Origin: Scolanthus callimorphus
Lineage: Eukaryota; Cnidaria; Anthozoa; Actiniaria; Edwardsiidae
Assembly (NCBI GenBank): GCA_033964015.1
Contig: CM066920.1
Location: 10,321,912 to 10,385,911 of the forward strand
Length of the DNA: 64,000 nucleotides
Direction: 5' to 3'
Position numbers and translations under genes: made by a program. The stretch's first letter is position 1; the number at the start of each line of letters is the position of its first letter. Below the pieces are notes generated by a model. It ran no database searches. It was not told the origin of the DNA and saw nothing but the letters and a program-made list of their open reading frames with translations. Below are positions 1 through 19,662 of this stretch, piece after piece.

Positions 1-2
1 TC

Positions 3-2991
<2,989 letters not shown>

Positions 2992-3683
2992 AAGACCCGA
3001 ATATACGCATAGCATATACTGTATCAGTTTAAGAAGAAATCCGCCAGCAGTTCGAGTAACAGTGGACAAAGATCTTGTACAAAGATCATGTGTATTGTAC
3101 TGTAAACTTCGTTGAGTCCGTTTTCAATATCTTGTGAAAAGGATCCGTTTCTAAATAACACCAAACACTGAAAATGAAATTCAAAGTTCTTACAAAACAC
3201 TGGGAAATGGTCGTGGAATGAAATTGTTTTTCTTATGTTTGCACTACTTTTTCATTTTTTAAATTATTTATACATTGACTACATGCTCCAACGGGAATTT
3301 CTTTTTGATGGTACTACAGTCAATAAGTAACATCTATAGCTTTTAGAAAATGCAAACAGAATTTGTATATCCCTGATGATACTCTAGTACAAAATTTTTC
3401 CACTAAAGCCTGAAATTTCTCGATCTCCAAATGGATTTCCTCTTAATTAGAAAATATAGTTGGTACGTAATCGTAAAACTTGCAGTGTTTGTATGACGCA
3501 CACAACGATTACGCTCATAATTAGACGGCTCATTAGACGGCCATAGCCAACAATTGTGCGTATTGAGTAGCTTTAAAATCCCTTTTTGTATTTCTAAAGT
3601 CATACCTGAACAATTAAAACCCAACCTGCATATGTCCCTGTGATAAGAAACATTTCATTACTTAGCAAACGATAAGAACTGTT
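2992..3683 (+). other. Alpha-tubulin 3' UTR and intergenic spacer, partly duplicated at 33-35 kb
   Basis: No gene is seen here. Blocks at ~3055-3220 and ~3310-3415 are clearly similar to 32835-33000 and 34640-34740 (shared words include aatatcttgtgaaaag and aagtaacatctatagc). The spacer separates the convergent alpha-tubulin and sulfotransferase A genes by less than 0.7 kb. I could not define the poly(A) site. Confidence 0.6.
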
Positions 3684-3970
3684 TTAAAATTCAATTTCAA
3701 GTCCACTCCCCCTGCCATCTTCGTAGCATACAGCTCATCGAATCGCTTGTTCTGTTCCTCTGTAAAGTAGTTCCGCCAATCGCCTACAATTCCCTTGCGT
3801 ATGAAATTACTCTCGCCTTTAATAAGTACTTTTGAATTCTTTTCTTGGCAAAACTGTTCTGCATCTTTCATAGAATCAAATGTAGTCTGACTTGCAATAT
3901 TCTTGATGGATTGTTCCGAAAGGTCTTTTCCCACAAATTGAGCAATCTTACGGACAGCGCTTTCAAGATC
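3684..3970 (-). CDS. Sulfotransferase A exon 4, 1-nt deletion near the end
   Basis: It encodes DLESAVRKIAQFVGKDLSEQ, then [20 protein letters not shown], to ATKMAGG. A G-run at ~3709-3713 is one base short of the frame used by the B copy, so the written frame runs on to 3662. The B-like stop would be at 3684-3686, after a C-terminus ending LEIEF. Confidence 0.87.
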
Positions 3971-6900
3971 CTGTTTGTATACAAGTGAAAAATAGATTCA
4001 AAACTACCATTTCGGCAGTCAGCAGTCTTAAGTCTGTATGACTAAACTACAAACTCAATATCCCCAGAAACAGCTTATCTGCGCCATTTAGAATGGGGAT
4101 TTTTAGTGCCAATGCATGCCCGTAGGCTGAGAGGGACGAACGTCCCCCCTGTTGAAATCATTCCATATTTTCCATATTTCGCTTCCTTTTCATCAGGTGA
4201 ACGACCCTCCTCCAATGTATACGTCCTCCTTGCAGACGAACCCCCATTCAACATTCACACACAGACAAGTTGCAAACTGTCATCTTCGAGGCTTACCTTT
4301 TCATGTCTTCATACTTCAGGAAAAGTATGTTAGGGTTGTCTTTCTGAGCCCACCAACTCAGAACATGGTCCATCCAGTAGCCTGCTTGAACTATAAACAA
4401 AAGCAGCAACAAGCCTGTAAAGTAATCATAAAATTTTTTCTATCCATAGTTTTTTTTTCAAAGCCTAACTGGGGATCGTAGTTTCCAAAGTACTTACTAC
4501 TTGTGAAAGTCGAACACTTCCATTGTTGCGTCATTCAGTTTTTCCCATGAATTGGTTTCTGCAGAAATGTCTTGTGATACTGTGGGGCATTCTGTAGGGG
4601 TTATCGTACGACTTCAATATAAGGATGTCTAAAATACGGTGCTCTCATGTCCACATAGGAGGCTTTCACGTCCAAATACGAGCGTCATTTGCATTTATAC
4701 ACATTGCTTTTCCTATTACTACTCGGGCTTCCGAAGGAAGAGCCCGAGTTATAAATTCGGCTCTGTTATTTTTATAACTATTTTCTGGTAAAACGCAGTT
4801 TTTGACAGTCAGCTCATCAAAAATTAGCCAATCAGCGCGCAGTAGCAATTAGCATATTCGAGCTATAAAATCAAAGTGGCGTCGGCGCCATATTGCATAT
4901 TGAAATCTCTGGCTTTCCAGCCAACTTATAAACTAGAAATAAGACTAAATTTAACAGAACAACTCAAGCTGTGACATGATCGATGCCGTTTATTGAAGAC
5001 TGCTCTAGGGAATGTACAGGAAACGAAGGAATAACGGTCTTGTTCACCGAAACTGAATTAGCCGTTTCCTCTGTTGGACTACCTTTGGCTCGCATAATAA
5101 TCCTATGGAGAGTTTATTCTGAATCAAAATTTAATTTCAAAAGGCAAATTCTCAAAAGTGCATGGCATGAGAGACATGAGAGGAGGAACCAAAGAGAAAG
5201 CCCGAGTTCACGCAGTTATGCGTCTAGTTGAACATGATATTGAACCAACAATCTAGCCCCTTTTTCCTTAAAGAGCGTCCAGGAGTCACTCGGGTCACTC
5301 GCTCACGTCATTTAGATTATAAACTTACAGAACAAAGCAACGTGTATGAATGCAAATGAAGCTCGTATTTGGACATGGGAGCCTCCTGTGGACACGAGAG
5401 AATCGTATTTGGATATCCTTATATGGGAGTCATATGACGAATACTTATGACTACCTGATTACGTGTTTACCTTCTCCTTTCATCAGCAACTCGAAATACT
5501 CATCCCAGTCACGATCGAATTCGTAATACTTGAATCTGCGCATATTGTGGTAGAACGACACAGCGCAGTCCTTTGGTTGCGAATGACATAGATAAACTTG
5601 GGCATCGGAGCAGACCCCTCCCCTTGGGCACATAATGGTAGTGAAGATGAGTCTTGAATATACGCGGGTGTGGCTTCTTGGCATAGCACTCTGATATCGT
5701 CCCTTTGTATATGCTGTTAGGGTTATCGGCAAAGCGTTCTTTAAGTATCCCAAAACCTTCTATGTGCAGAATACGCTCCCTGATGTCTTTGTTGTCAAGC
5801 TTTCCATCATTGTACACTTGCCAAACGATTTCTGACGCCCATGTAGTGCCTTCAAAACGTAACAACGAAAAGAGATCAGACATGAAGTATCCACGGACGC
5901 ACTTATCACGTCTCATGGCAGGGGAAAGTGACTTCCCCTTGGGGGGAGGTGAGGAGAGGACCATGGCGCGCGAGGATGGTTTCATGGGCGGTGGAACCGG
6001 GTCACCCCCTCCCCCCCAATAATTTTTTGAGGGGACCAGGCCCCCCAATAAATTTCATGGTTAACAACATAAATTCAGCAACTTCTGAGTAAACGATTTT
6101 GCTCTAAGACAAAACATAGAGGACGACATGAGGCAAGTCTATACTGTCCCTTGTTATACTGAAACTCGACACATCGGCCTTTGGATATGTCGCAGATCAG
6201 TTAACAAACGGATATGGCATGGCTCTCGGATATGGCATGGCTCTCGGAATAGGGCGTATGGCACAGCGATACAAAGTAGTAGCTCCTTCGCGCAACAGGA
6301 AGGTCACAGTGGTCAGACAAATAGCGAAAACATGTGTGAACCAAAGGTCGAGTTTGGGCTCGCGTCACAGTCTCGTCCCGGCCCAGACGCCGCTTTCCGG
6401 TTCTTTTTTTTTAGTGCGCGCAAAGATTGTGGGATAGTTTTAGCAGCCACAGTTCAATGCACGCCGTGTTATACTCATTCCCAGTCCCTACGCCTCCGAA
6501 ACAAATTTTCATAGAGAAATCGATTAGAGCAATCATCGCAAGTGACGCAAAAAGAAACGTCTGGGTACAAGGCTGCTCGCGTCATATGCTAAAATGCTTT
6601 GCTTCTATATGCCATACAACAAGCAAGAAATTGACTTTCAAAGGATCTCTGAGATCCTCAACACCCATATTTTCCTGCGGTGTCACGGGGGACCTGTCCT
6701 TTATAACTAAATGTAACATTGCCGAAATTATTCGCCTTATTCCATCCAGATTTGGAAAGAGCACCTTAAGATTATTAGAAGAATTGCAAAATTTGAAAGC
6801 CAAATCTTTATTCATTGCGACGATATGGCATGTTAAATTTTGTACATTTTATATTTTCCATATCTTCGCGACATTCCGTTGCCGTACTTAACGTAAGGGA

Positions 6901-9900
6901 CCGTTCATTATTTATCGGATCGAGGGGGGGGCGGGAGCCGATGGGTGATAAAATGGAGGGGGGGGGGGGGGGGGATTTTTTTAAGCCTTGAAAGGGGGGT
7001 CCTTCAAATAATTTTTGGAGTTGTAGAGGGGGTTCTTCAAATCAAATGATGATCTCTTAAACATTTTAAAAACTCTAATGCTTTCTTGGTGTTCAGATGA
7101 CGTCATCAAAATCCTAACTTTGAAACTATGGCCTCTGTGAAACTGTGCTTTTCAGACCAGTTACAGGGGCCCTAATAGGAGTCTTCACACCAAATTCAAT
7201 AGGATTCCCGTTTTTAGCTCCTTAGATATCGTTGCTGCAATTTCTGTCACACAACACTAGTCACGCTTCTTTGGGCATTGGGCAATTCCAGAAAATAAAG
7301 GTACCCCCCCCCACGGGCGGCACTAGTTTTTGACCCCCCATGCATCCAGAATTTCCAAAATGGTTTACCCCCCCGTGCATATAGAATTCCGGGTAGGTTA
7401 AACCCCCCTCCCCTTCAGAAATTTCAACTTTTACCCCCCCTCCCCTCCGGAATCCAAATAATCACCACCTTGTTTATTATTGCGAGAAAAAGTAAAAATT
7501 TGCGAGAGGGAAACGTTGCGGAGAAAAAGGCAAAAGTTGCGGGGGTTGTTGCGGGAATTTATTAAATTTGCAAAGTAAAGAAAACACAAAAAGCGCATAA
7601 TCTCGTTTTAGAATATTAATACAGAGCATGATAGTTTGATTTGAAGAAAAAAAATACCACCGGCATTCACAACATCCACTGAATATGAGATCTAAATTTT
7701 TAGCGTGTTTAACTAGAAGCTAACTGGCTATTTTGTAAGATTGAATTGTAGGGGCAAAGAATCGGATGATATTATCACGAAAAAACTTGAGACTTTCGCC
7801 ATTCGATCGTGAAATGGGGGAATAGACATTTCAAATGAAGTGTAGGCTATTTACTTGCAACACACATTTTCAAATCGCTTTCTAAAATAATTTTTCAAAA
7901 TATAACCAATAGGAAAACACATTAGAATGAGCTAGACCAAGCTTGGAAAGCCTAGTTGTTACTTTTTGCGGATCTTCGAATATTTGAGGCTTAGGAAAAA
8001 CCCATATAGAAACTCTAAAAAGGAGTAAAAGAAAAACATGTTATTCAACATGCATATTACATGTACCATTTTAGAGAAACGTTTATTAAACTATACCGTG
8101 TTGTTCCGGGATTTCATTAGATATGTTAGGGAAAGTTGCGGCGGGTTTTGGTGAAAGTTGCGCGTCCATGCAAGCTCAACTTATCCCGTATCGCCAACAT
8201 CCTTTATATTAATTTCAATGTGTGATTGTACAAAGTTGAACCTGCTGCGTGATTGAACTAACAGTCGAAATCAGTAGAAAATTATGGAGATTCTGTCTTA
8301 GAAGGGACAAGTACGAACTGGCAAGCATTCTCTATCTATCGAATGGCGGCGAAGACTGTTTTTCCGCGAGTGAAATGACGTTATTTTCTTTCTGAAAAAC
8401 GCTATTTTAGCAGACTAAAAAACACGCGAACTCCTTCAGAAGTTGGGCATCTTCAGACCCCCCCTTGTGACAAGAAATCCAGCTTCGAAAACCCCCCTTG
8501 CAATCAGAATTCCGAGCTCTTAAACCCCCCCATGCCTTCGGAATTTCCAAATGCCGCCGTGGGGGGGGGTACCTTTATTTTCTGGAATTGCCCATTGATT
8601 TCGTGCCATATTTCAGGTAGTTCTCCCGTTTCGAGCATTCGGTGAACGCAAACATGCTAAATAAGTGCAACTTATAATCATACTTTGCACAGTGCTAGCT
8701 CATATTGTGGCCTTACGGCACATTTGGTAATCATTTTACAGTAAACAGTTTGCACATTCGTTCGCTTATGCACTAGTCATTTGCTTCCACCGACCCCCAA
8801 CCCCGCGACATGCGGGGATTTTGCCAGGCAATAGTGGGGGAAATATCAGTGGTTTGTCTTGTATTCTTGCCCCGATCCCCAGGGAGTTTACTTCAAATTT
8901 GCTATGGCTCAGATAACCCGCCGGGGGGGAAACAAAACACCTGTCTTTTTCATTTCGGCAAAGACACTCTACTGGTTTGATAGTATTAGGAAAGTTTCTT
9001 GTATCGATCTTGTGGAGGGTGGAATTTGTCCCTTGGGTGTAGGAAATGTTTCCCCGGGGTGTAGGGAATTTGCCAAGGCGTTCTCCCCTGGTAGGCGGTG
9101 GAATTATTTAAAATTTGACAACATCTGTTTCATATTCCCCTGCTATGTCGCGGGGGTTGGGGGTCGGTGGAAACAAATGACTAGTGCATATATCTCGCTT
9201 GCAATATAAGATACCAGTCTAAACTTGGCAAATCTATTGAAGATATAGTTCTCTTTCAGAATATTGGCATATTATCAAAATATCTAAAGGCTCTGTTAAT
9301 TCGGTACAGGCTTGTTAGTAAATCAGATCTTAAGCGACTGAACATACTGTGATCACATTCCATTAGGCATTATGTAATGAAATTCATAACCAATCATTAA
9401 GATTGGGTATTAGATCTAAATATTTTTCTTAAAAAAATGTAGGTTTGACTATTCTATAGGTTCTCAACCTTCCTTGGCTTTGCGGGATCATCGGAGGAAC
9501 TTCTGTATAATTTAGATTTCCAATATATTGACCAAAGTTTTAAAAACCAAATGTCTCCGGAAGTGAACACCAAGAATTGGAGAGTTTTTTATTCCAGTTA
9601 ACAATCAATCAACTCAAGATTTTCAAAAACAATCAACTTTCATGAACTTGTGTTACTAGTGATAAAGTGAGTGAGAGTGATTATGTGAGTGAGGGGTAGG
9701 GGGGGGGGGGGGGCTGAAGATTTTCCACTTAGGCTACGGGGATCCTAGAAAAAATTACTTCTATTTTAGGGGGGACTTTAAAAACACCCGGTGACTTTGC
9801 AGTATTTTATCACCCATCCCCCTCCCCCAATAAATAATGAAACCGTCCCTAAGCAAAATTTGCTGCAAAGACCGCCGCAAATGTATCAAAATTTGGTTCT

Positions 9901-10197
9901 AAGCAAAGCAAGCTCAACTTGAGCGCTTCGTGGCGCGTTCAAATACCAGAATACATTCAACTTCCCAAAAATCTTTACACAACTGCCTCTTATTATGAGA
10001 TTTATAACCTTTGGACTACAAAGCTCTGAAATCTTACCGGCCTTCGGATATGTCGCAACAAAAATATCTCCTTGTTGGACAGGCAACTGAGAAATACTCT
10101 CAAGGAATTCTTCGGTCGTGTGAGGGAGGTAGATAATGCCGTTTATGACTGGGAAGTCCGGTGGGTGTTTCCAAGGCTTCTTGTCGAGATCGGCCAT
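3684..10197 (-). CDS. Cytosolic sulfotransferase A (SULT family), four exons, frameshifted
   Basis: Members transfer sulfate from PAPS to hydroxyl or amine groups of small molecules in the cytosol. Exons are 10197-10038, 5849-5471, 4381-4297 and 3970-3684, with splice phases 1, 1 and 0. The spliced product carries the 5'-phosphosulfate loop TYPKAGTTW (split across intron 1 inside the Gly codon), the catalytic-His motif KTHLHYHY, the 3'-phosphate motif (RNPKDCAVSFYH type), YEDMK, and the C-terminal [12 protein letters not shown] loop. Length after allowing for missing bases is ~304 residues, normal for the family (~290-300). Four single-base deletions break the frame: two in exon 2, one each in exons 3 and 4. 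The KTVE dimerisation motif is not conserved (FTEEQNK). The start was chosen at MADLDKKPW, the family-like N-terminus. The substrate is unknown. Sulfotransferase B lies upstream in tandem. This is either a broken gene or an intact one with sequence errors. Confidence 0.9.
4297..4381 (-). CDS. Sulfotransferase A exon 3, 1-nt deletion
   Basis: It encodes YWMDHVLSWWAQKDNPNILF then LKYEDMK, followed by the donor gtaag. It is 85 nt against 86 nt in sulfotransferase B. The A-run before the donor is one base short, which breaks the phase-0 join to exon 4. Confidence 0.85.
4604..5442. mobile_element. ~840-bp inverted-repeat element in sulfotransferase A intron 2
   Basis: The long imperfect terminal inverted repeats (~110 bp) include aatataaggatgtctaaaat on the left and the complement of ggatatccttatatgg on the right. 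They extend into tccaaatacgagc and gcaaatgaagctcg. No transposase is visible in the interior, so it is non-autonomous. The interior has one short hairpin around actcgggcttccgaaggaag. Confidence 0.7.
5471..5849 (-). CDS. Sulfotransferase A exon 2, two 1-nt deletions
   Basis: It runs from GTTWASEIVWQVYNDGK through FELLMKGEG and holds the catalytic KTHLHYHYVPKG motif. Length is 379 nt against 381 nt in the B copy, so exactly two bases are short. One base is missing in the G-rich run after VPKG (~5625) and one in the codons for RNPKDC (~5575). All three frames are needed to read it. Confidence 0.88.
6165..6370 (-). pseudogene. Relic of a sulfotransferase exon 1 and its upstream region
   Basis: Two blocks match the exon-1 region of sulfotransferase A. 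The block near 6174 (cggcctttggatatgtcgca) corresponds to the exon end around 10037-10055. The block 6258-6370 (gtagctccttcgcgc...aacatgtg...ggctcgcgtcac) corresponds to 10222-10320, just upstream of the A start codon. Most coding sequence between them is missing and is replaced by a short repeat (ggatatggcatggctctc, twice). It lies inside intron 1 of sulfotransferase A in the same orientation. Confidence 0.6.
7277..8596. mobile_element. 1.3-kb inverted-repeat element nested in 6894-9852
   Basis: The inverted ends start gggcaattccagaaaataaa and run into a C-run, and the right end is the complement. Each side is flanked by ATT. Internal stretches next to each end are pyrimidine-rich with many C-runs. 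No ORF is seen inside. Confidence 0.75.
8767..9190. mobile_element. 424-bp TA-flanked element, ATGCACYAGTCA family, nested in 6894-9852
   Basis: The ~50-bp terminal inverted repeats begin TGCACTAGTCATTTGCTTCC and continue through ACCGACCCCCAACCCC, with TA outside both ends. Related elements lie at 19663-20464, 33146-34352 and 38320-39953. It contains no plausible gene; the 116-codon open frame inside is repeat sequence. Confidence 0.82.
10038..10197 (-). CDS. Sulfotransferase A exon 1
   Basis: It encodes MADLDKKPWKHPPDFPVING through FVATYPKAG and ends at the donor gtaag in phase 1, inside the PAPS-loop glycine codon. The exon is intact. The same frame is open upstream to 10296 with other ATGs, but the ATG at 10197 gives the expected family N-terminus. 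Confidence 0.88.
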
Positions 10198-10544
10198 AAT
10201 TACATCAGATCCGTGTAATTCTGGCAGCGATACAAAATTGTAGCTCCTTCGCGCGACCAGGTCGCAGGAGCCAGATAACAAAAACATGTGAACCATAGGT
10301 CGATTTTAGGCTCGCGTCACGCTAAAATCGCCCCGACGACAAAATAACCCAAGTTTGATCGAAGTTTGTCTACCTACTGATGCTGCGATGTTTTTCAAAA
10401 ACTAGTTTTTGTAATTATGTACTCATGCTGCCCGCAGATTATTTTCAATGTCAGTAGCTAACAAAATCTCATTCTAAAAGCAGATTGTAAAAAAAATTGC
10501 GATTGAGCATGAGAACTTTTCCATCACCTCAGGGAGAAAATGTT

Positions 10545-10885
10545 GCCTTAAAAACAGCCCGGGCTGTTTCAAATCAAAGCGCCATATTGCAGCTAAAGCG
10601 CATGTCATTTGGATACAAGATAGCGTGTGCGCGAATTTCCAGCCCGGTCTGAAATTCTGCTGCATTTTGCCAAAGAACCAGGGCTGAAAATCCTAGCCCG
10701 CAGCCCGCGGGTCGCTCTAACCGGGACAGGATTTCCAGCCCGGGCAGAATTTTAGCCCGGGCTGAGATTTTCTTCATGTATTCGTAAATGTCTTATTATA
10801 TGAAATTGTCAAGAAGGCCGGGCTGGCGATTCAGCAGGATTCAGCCCCCCTACCCGGACTGAAATCTCAGCCGGACTGAAACTTT
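10545..10885. repeat. Degenerate cagcccgggctgaaat repeat cluster
   Basis: The word cagcccgggctg and variants recur at least seven times in both orientations, usually followed by aaat or attt. It looks like a short interspersed palindromic repeat array 350-700 bp upstream of the sulfotransferase A start codon. No gene is seen. Confidence 0.55.
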
Positions 10886-11241
10886 CCATGTAATCACCCT
10901 CCTTATAAGAGCAGGGAAGTGCAATCGCGAATAAACATTTGTGTATCCATCCAGTCCTTGTAAAGTGTAGCTCATTCTGTAGTACCAGAACCATATCACC
11001 GAGCTAAACTATATACTGCCTAACGTTTTTTTTTTTCGACGCTCACCACGGTTTCGGTGAGCTACTTTTGTAGTACTCTACTATTAAACGAGCAACTGTC
11101 GCTGATCCGATTTCCATTCCTAGTCCGATTCCTAATACTGATCGCGGGCGCACCGGCATTGCGTTACGTTAATAGACAGCGGAGAGAAGTCTTGAAGACC
11201 TTGAGAAGTCTTCTTGAGATTTCGGGTGAATTTATATCGTT

Positions 11242-11426
11242 ATGGGAGTAACTAAAATCCTTCTTTGTAGCGGGGTTGTTGTTTTGACGGCCCTTATATT
11301 GGCAAAAGTATTGGAAAGCGGATCTAAGAGCTTTAGGCAAAGTTTTATAATTGACAATGCATCGCCCGAAGAAGTTTTCAAATTCTTCCTCGACCAGAAG
11401 AAGTTCGTGAAAGTGCTTCCTTTCAA
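11242..11426 (+). CDS. SRPBCC-like protein exon 1
   Basis: It runs from the ATG to the donor gtaagt at 11427, ending two bases into a Lys codon. It encodes the hydrophobic anchor and the first fold elements. Confidence 0.65.
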
Positions 11427-12558
11427 GTAAGTAAAAACCCTTCAGTCATGATTTTTTATACTTTGAATCTTTCAAGCCTGCTTATGCTATCGTAAATACT
11501 TTAAAAGTGACGAAATACTTGATCTTCAGAACTTTATATTTGTTGTCATTGATTTGCATAATTTCAAGAGAAATACTCCCAGGGGAAAGGTGGTCCAAAT
11601 ATCGGGAAATTTAAATAATAAAAGGCCAGAATGAAATTTAGTTGTCAGTAAGTTTTTGCCATTTTCTAGGATCGAAATGTTTTTGACCAGGTATTTTCAG
11701 GCTTCATCCCGACAGTCATCTCTACCATTTGTCATGCAATGGGATATGTGGTGTATAAAATTATTAATACTACATACTCTGCCCAATAAATTTTCTGAGC
11801 CAAAACCAATACTAAGCTAAGTTACAAAAACCAACAGTTACAAAGAGTTGTGTCTTGGGAACACATTCTCAGGACACATTATAACAAGTCTACTTTATTT
11901 ACTGATAATTCGCCTGGTCTTCCTGTGGTTTACAGAAACAATAAGTAATGTAGTACATAGAGCAGATTTCGTATGACTATGAAAAGTGCCGTGACAGTGA
12001 CCGTGCCGCGACTACCCGATTTCACTGAGTATCTACAGCAGACAGCAGACCAGGTTCTGTGGCGCCACTGTGACAGTGCCACACCGTGTCGCGGCACTTT
12101 TCACAGTCATGCAAAATCTGCTTTTAATGTCATATAAATTGCCCTTATTCCACAGGCTAACCATATCAGATTATAAAAGAAGCACAAGTGAAGCTGGGCT
12201 GCATAAAGTGTCTTACTTGGGGACCACTCAACCTACTCGTTTATTTGGCTTTTATGAAAAAAGTTTCACCTACCCTATAACGGCAACTGAACTTGCCAAT
12301 ACAGAACAAGCAGCACTTAAAACAGTCAAGATAAATGTGTACGTATGGGGATTCATGAATGAAGATGAAGAATGGTCAGTCACCGAAAATCCCAAGGGGG
12401 GTACCCTGGTGACAGAACATACCACAATCACTACATTCAAATTTGTTGTGGATATGCTAACGTCTGAAATTCAGGAAATGCACACGGGTTTCATGCAGAA
12501 GAAACTGAAGTCTGTCTTTGAGAGAGGAGATCACAAAAAGGAGTACAGTTATCCATAA
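11242..12558 (+). CDS. SRPBCC-like lipid/hydrophobic-ligand-binding-fold protein, N-terminally anchored, two exons
   Basis: Exons 11242-11426 and 12156-12558 join in phase 2 to 588 nt, giving 195 residues with an intact frame. Residues ~5-21 (ILLCSGVVVLTALILAK) form a hydrophobic signal anchor. The segment SFIIDNASPEEVFKFFLDQK followed by FVKVLPFK resembles the first strand and helix of SRPBCC (Bet v 1/START/polyketide-cyclase) proteins, where aspEEVF..L.d...k.LP is typical. The remainder (e.g. TLVTEHTTITTFKFVVDML) fits alternating beta strands and a long C-terminal helix. The start has a good context (G at -3 and +4). A MITE sits in the intron. The gene lies divergently between the two sulfotransferases. 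The SRPBCC assignment is inferred from pattern only, and the ligand is unknown. Confidence 0.65.
11958..12126. mobile_element. MITE, gagcagatttcg family copy 2
   Basis: The ends gagcagatttcgtatgacta and its complement match the copies at 359 and 58462. The right terminal bases are slightly eroded (ctttta instead of ctcta). The element lies in the intron of the SRPBCC-like gene, ending 29 bp before the acceptor. Confidence 0.85.
12156..12558 (+). CDS. SRPBCC-like protein exon 2
   Basis: It follows the acceptor ttattccacag (cag 12153-12155), completes the split Lys codon, and encodes LTISDYKRSTSEAGL to the end DHKKEYSYP and stop. The total spliced length is divisible by three, which supports both boundaries. 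Confidence 0.67.
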
Positions 12559-13434
12559 ACAAATCATGATCTGGTGAAACACGCCCATGAGTGAATTTGT
12601 GACCCTCTTTAGGAAAAGGCGTAACGACTTTCCGCCGTTTGGGTTGCACCATCAAAACTGTCCGTTGTAGCCCGCGATGCATCATGGGAGCAAATAGGTT
12701 TATCAAATCATGGACACTCCTGGTCTTTACGATATATTTATCACCCTGCTTCTACAATAGACTACATCGCTCGCAAATGTTTTTCTGTTTTTTTCATGGT
12801 TAACACGAGGGCTACAACGATCGTTATTATATAGCTCGTGTTTATTCGATCAAAGCGCGCGCTCTGATTGGTTCTATCATGGTCACGTGGCGGGCTAAAA
12901 ATCCAATGTAGCCCGCGCGGGCTACAATTAAAAAAAATTTGCCCGCGCGGGCGACATCGCTAGAGCGAGAAATTTCGGCGGATGATTTTGTATGATTTTT
13001 ACCGTATTTTCTTTTTGCTATATAATAAAACACTTAATGACTGCACCCTCGGGAAACAGTGAGATTCGAGTTTTGAAAACGTTTAAACTAGTTTTGAAAT
13101 CAACGAGTTTTGAAATCGTTAAAACGACTTCTGAAACGCCCCCTCAATTACATTTTTTGCGAAATAAACCTACATGAATTCTAATGACAACAACAAACAA
13201 CAACAACAACACTTTATTACACAATAAACTTAAATACATTTTGAAAGCTGAACCCGCAAAATAGCTTAAAAGCTAATCGAGGCGGGAAGCTACTTTAACT
13301 ACTTTTAGCTACTTTTTTTCACGGCCCTAAAGCCATTCTTGCCATAATCAATCACTGAGGATAACTCATAGAGTCTTTGATTTCATATTATTCTGATATG
13401 TGTTATAAAAATGTTTGCTCCTGGATTTTTTTAA
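12559..13434. other. Intergenic spacer between SRPBCC-like gene and sulfotransferase B
   Basis: No gene is seen. There is a GC-rich palindromic patch at 12895-12960 with repeats of gcccgcgcgggc and cgggctaca. A short caa-rich stretch lies at 13185-13212. Confidence 0.6.
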
Positions 13435-18827
<5,393 letters not shown>

Positions 18828-18865
18828 AGAACCAACACAGCGTGATACCCTTACGTGTAGAAAAT

Positions 18866-18930
18866 CAAAACCTGGATCGGATCAACGGATCGGACTGGAT
18901 CGCGGATCGGACCACGGATCGGATCGCAAT
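18866..18930. repeat. GGATCGGA minisatellite
   Basis: Irregular tandem repeats of ggatcgga/cggatcgg occur at least six times in ~65 bp, just upstream of the sulfotransferase B start codon region. Confidence 0.7.
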
Positions 18931-19157
18931 GTTACTTCAGTTATTTTAACATGTTGTTAAAACATGTCGACGGGGTTGCAACATTATGAGCACGTGACAT
19001 ACACCTGTTTCAATTAACGTTGCCTGGCCTTCTGGCTTCGTCGCATTCCGACAATTTAATCGGCGCTGCACGAAAGTCTCAAGCTTCGAGCAGTTTCTCA
19101 CAGAAATTTCTCTTGTGTTACGCGCGAAGCGCGCCCTTATTTTGATAAATAGAGGAT

Positions 19158-19291
19158 ATTACATGGCCGCGCGGAGATACGAATTTTATCTTCGAGTGTT
19201 GAAAATTTTTCTCACGAGTGAGCGCAGCGAACGAGTGGGATAAATTTTTAACACGAGAAGATAAAATTCGTATCTCCAAGCGGTCATGTAA
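19158..19291. mobile_element. Hairpin MITE, attacatggccgcgcggaga ends
   Basis: The arms include ggagatacgaattttatctt and its complement, with gagtgagcgcagcgaacgag at the centre. The arms are ~55 bp with small interruptions. Immediately downstream, 19297-19489 has a second inverted repeat (tttattatataaacatcaat and its near complement) enclosing palindromic tattttcacatgtgaaaata words. Confidence 0.75.
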
Positions 19292-19662
19292 TGTTCTGTT
19301 TATTATATAAACATCAATGAAATACCAAATTCGAATTTTATTTGAGTTAAGCTTAAAAATCGAGCATTCAGCAAAGGCAAGTGTGATATTTTCACATGTG
19401 AAAATAACATGATATTTTCACGTGTGAAGATATCAAGTTTTCGCGCGGGAGATCACCTGGTATTTCATTGGTGTTTATATAATAAACGCATTTCTTCAAG
19501 CCTCAGAGAAACGATAAATGAAAATTCCATTTGTTGTGTATAGTATGTTTTTTTGGGGAGGGGAGAGTTTGTTTCTCCTGGCCAAGATACATGTTCTTGT
19601 AATGGTGTAATGGCATTCGTAGCCATTCCTTAAAAAAGAGCATATGCGATCGTACCATTGCG

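Larger units (their letters stand above)
6894..9852. mobile_element. ~3-kb Harbinger-like non-autonomous element (TAA target duplication), host of two insertions
   Basis: The left end is GGGACCGTTCATTATTTAT and the right end is its near complement, each flanked by TAA. A three-base TWA duplication is the known signature of the PIF/Harbinger superfamily. No transposase ORF is present. Other inverted-repeat elements are inserted at 7277-8596 and 8767-9190. Long G and C runs lie just inside the ends. It fills most of sulfotransferase A intron 1. Confidence 0.75.

Noticed and set aside
5509..6048. Single 179-codon gene on the - strand
   Set aside because: Its middle is sulfotransferase A exon 2 in one frame; the parts before GTTW and after VPKG are intron and frameshifted sequence.
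6128..6514. 128-codon open frame
   Set aside because: It overlaps the antisense sulfotransferase exon relic and a short duplication; no protein similarity or splice context.
8859..9209. 116-codon open frame
   Set aside because: It lies almost entirely inside the TA-flanked element 8767-9190 and includes its inverted end.
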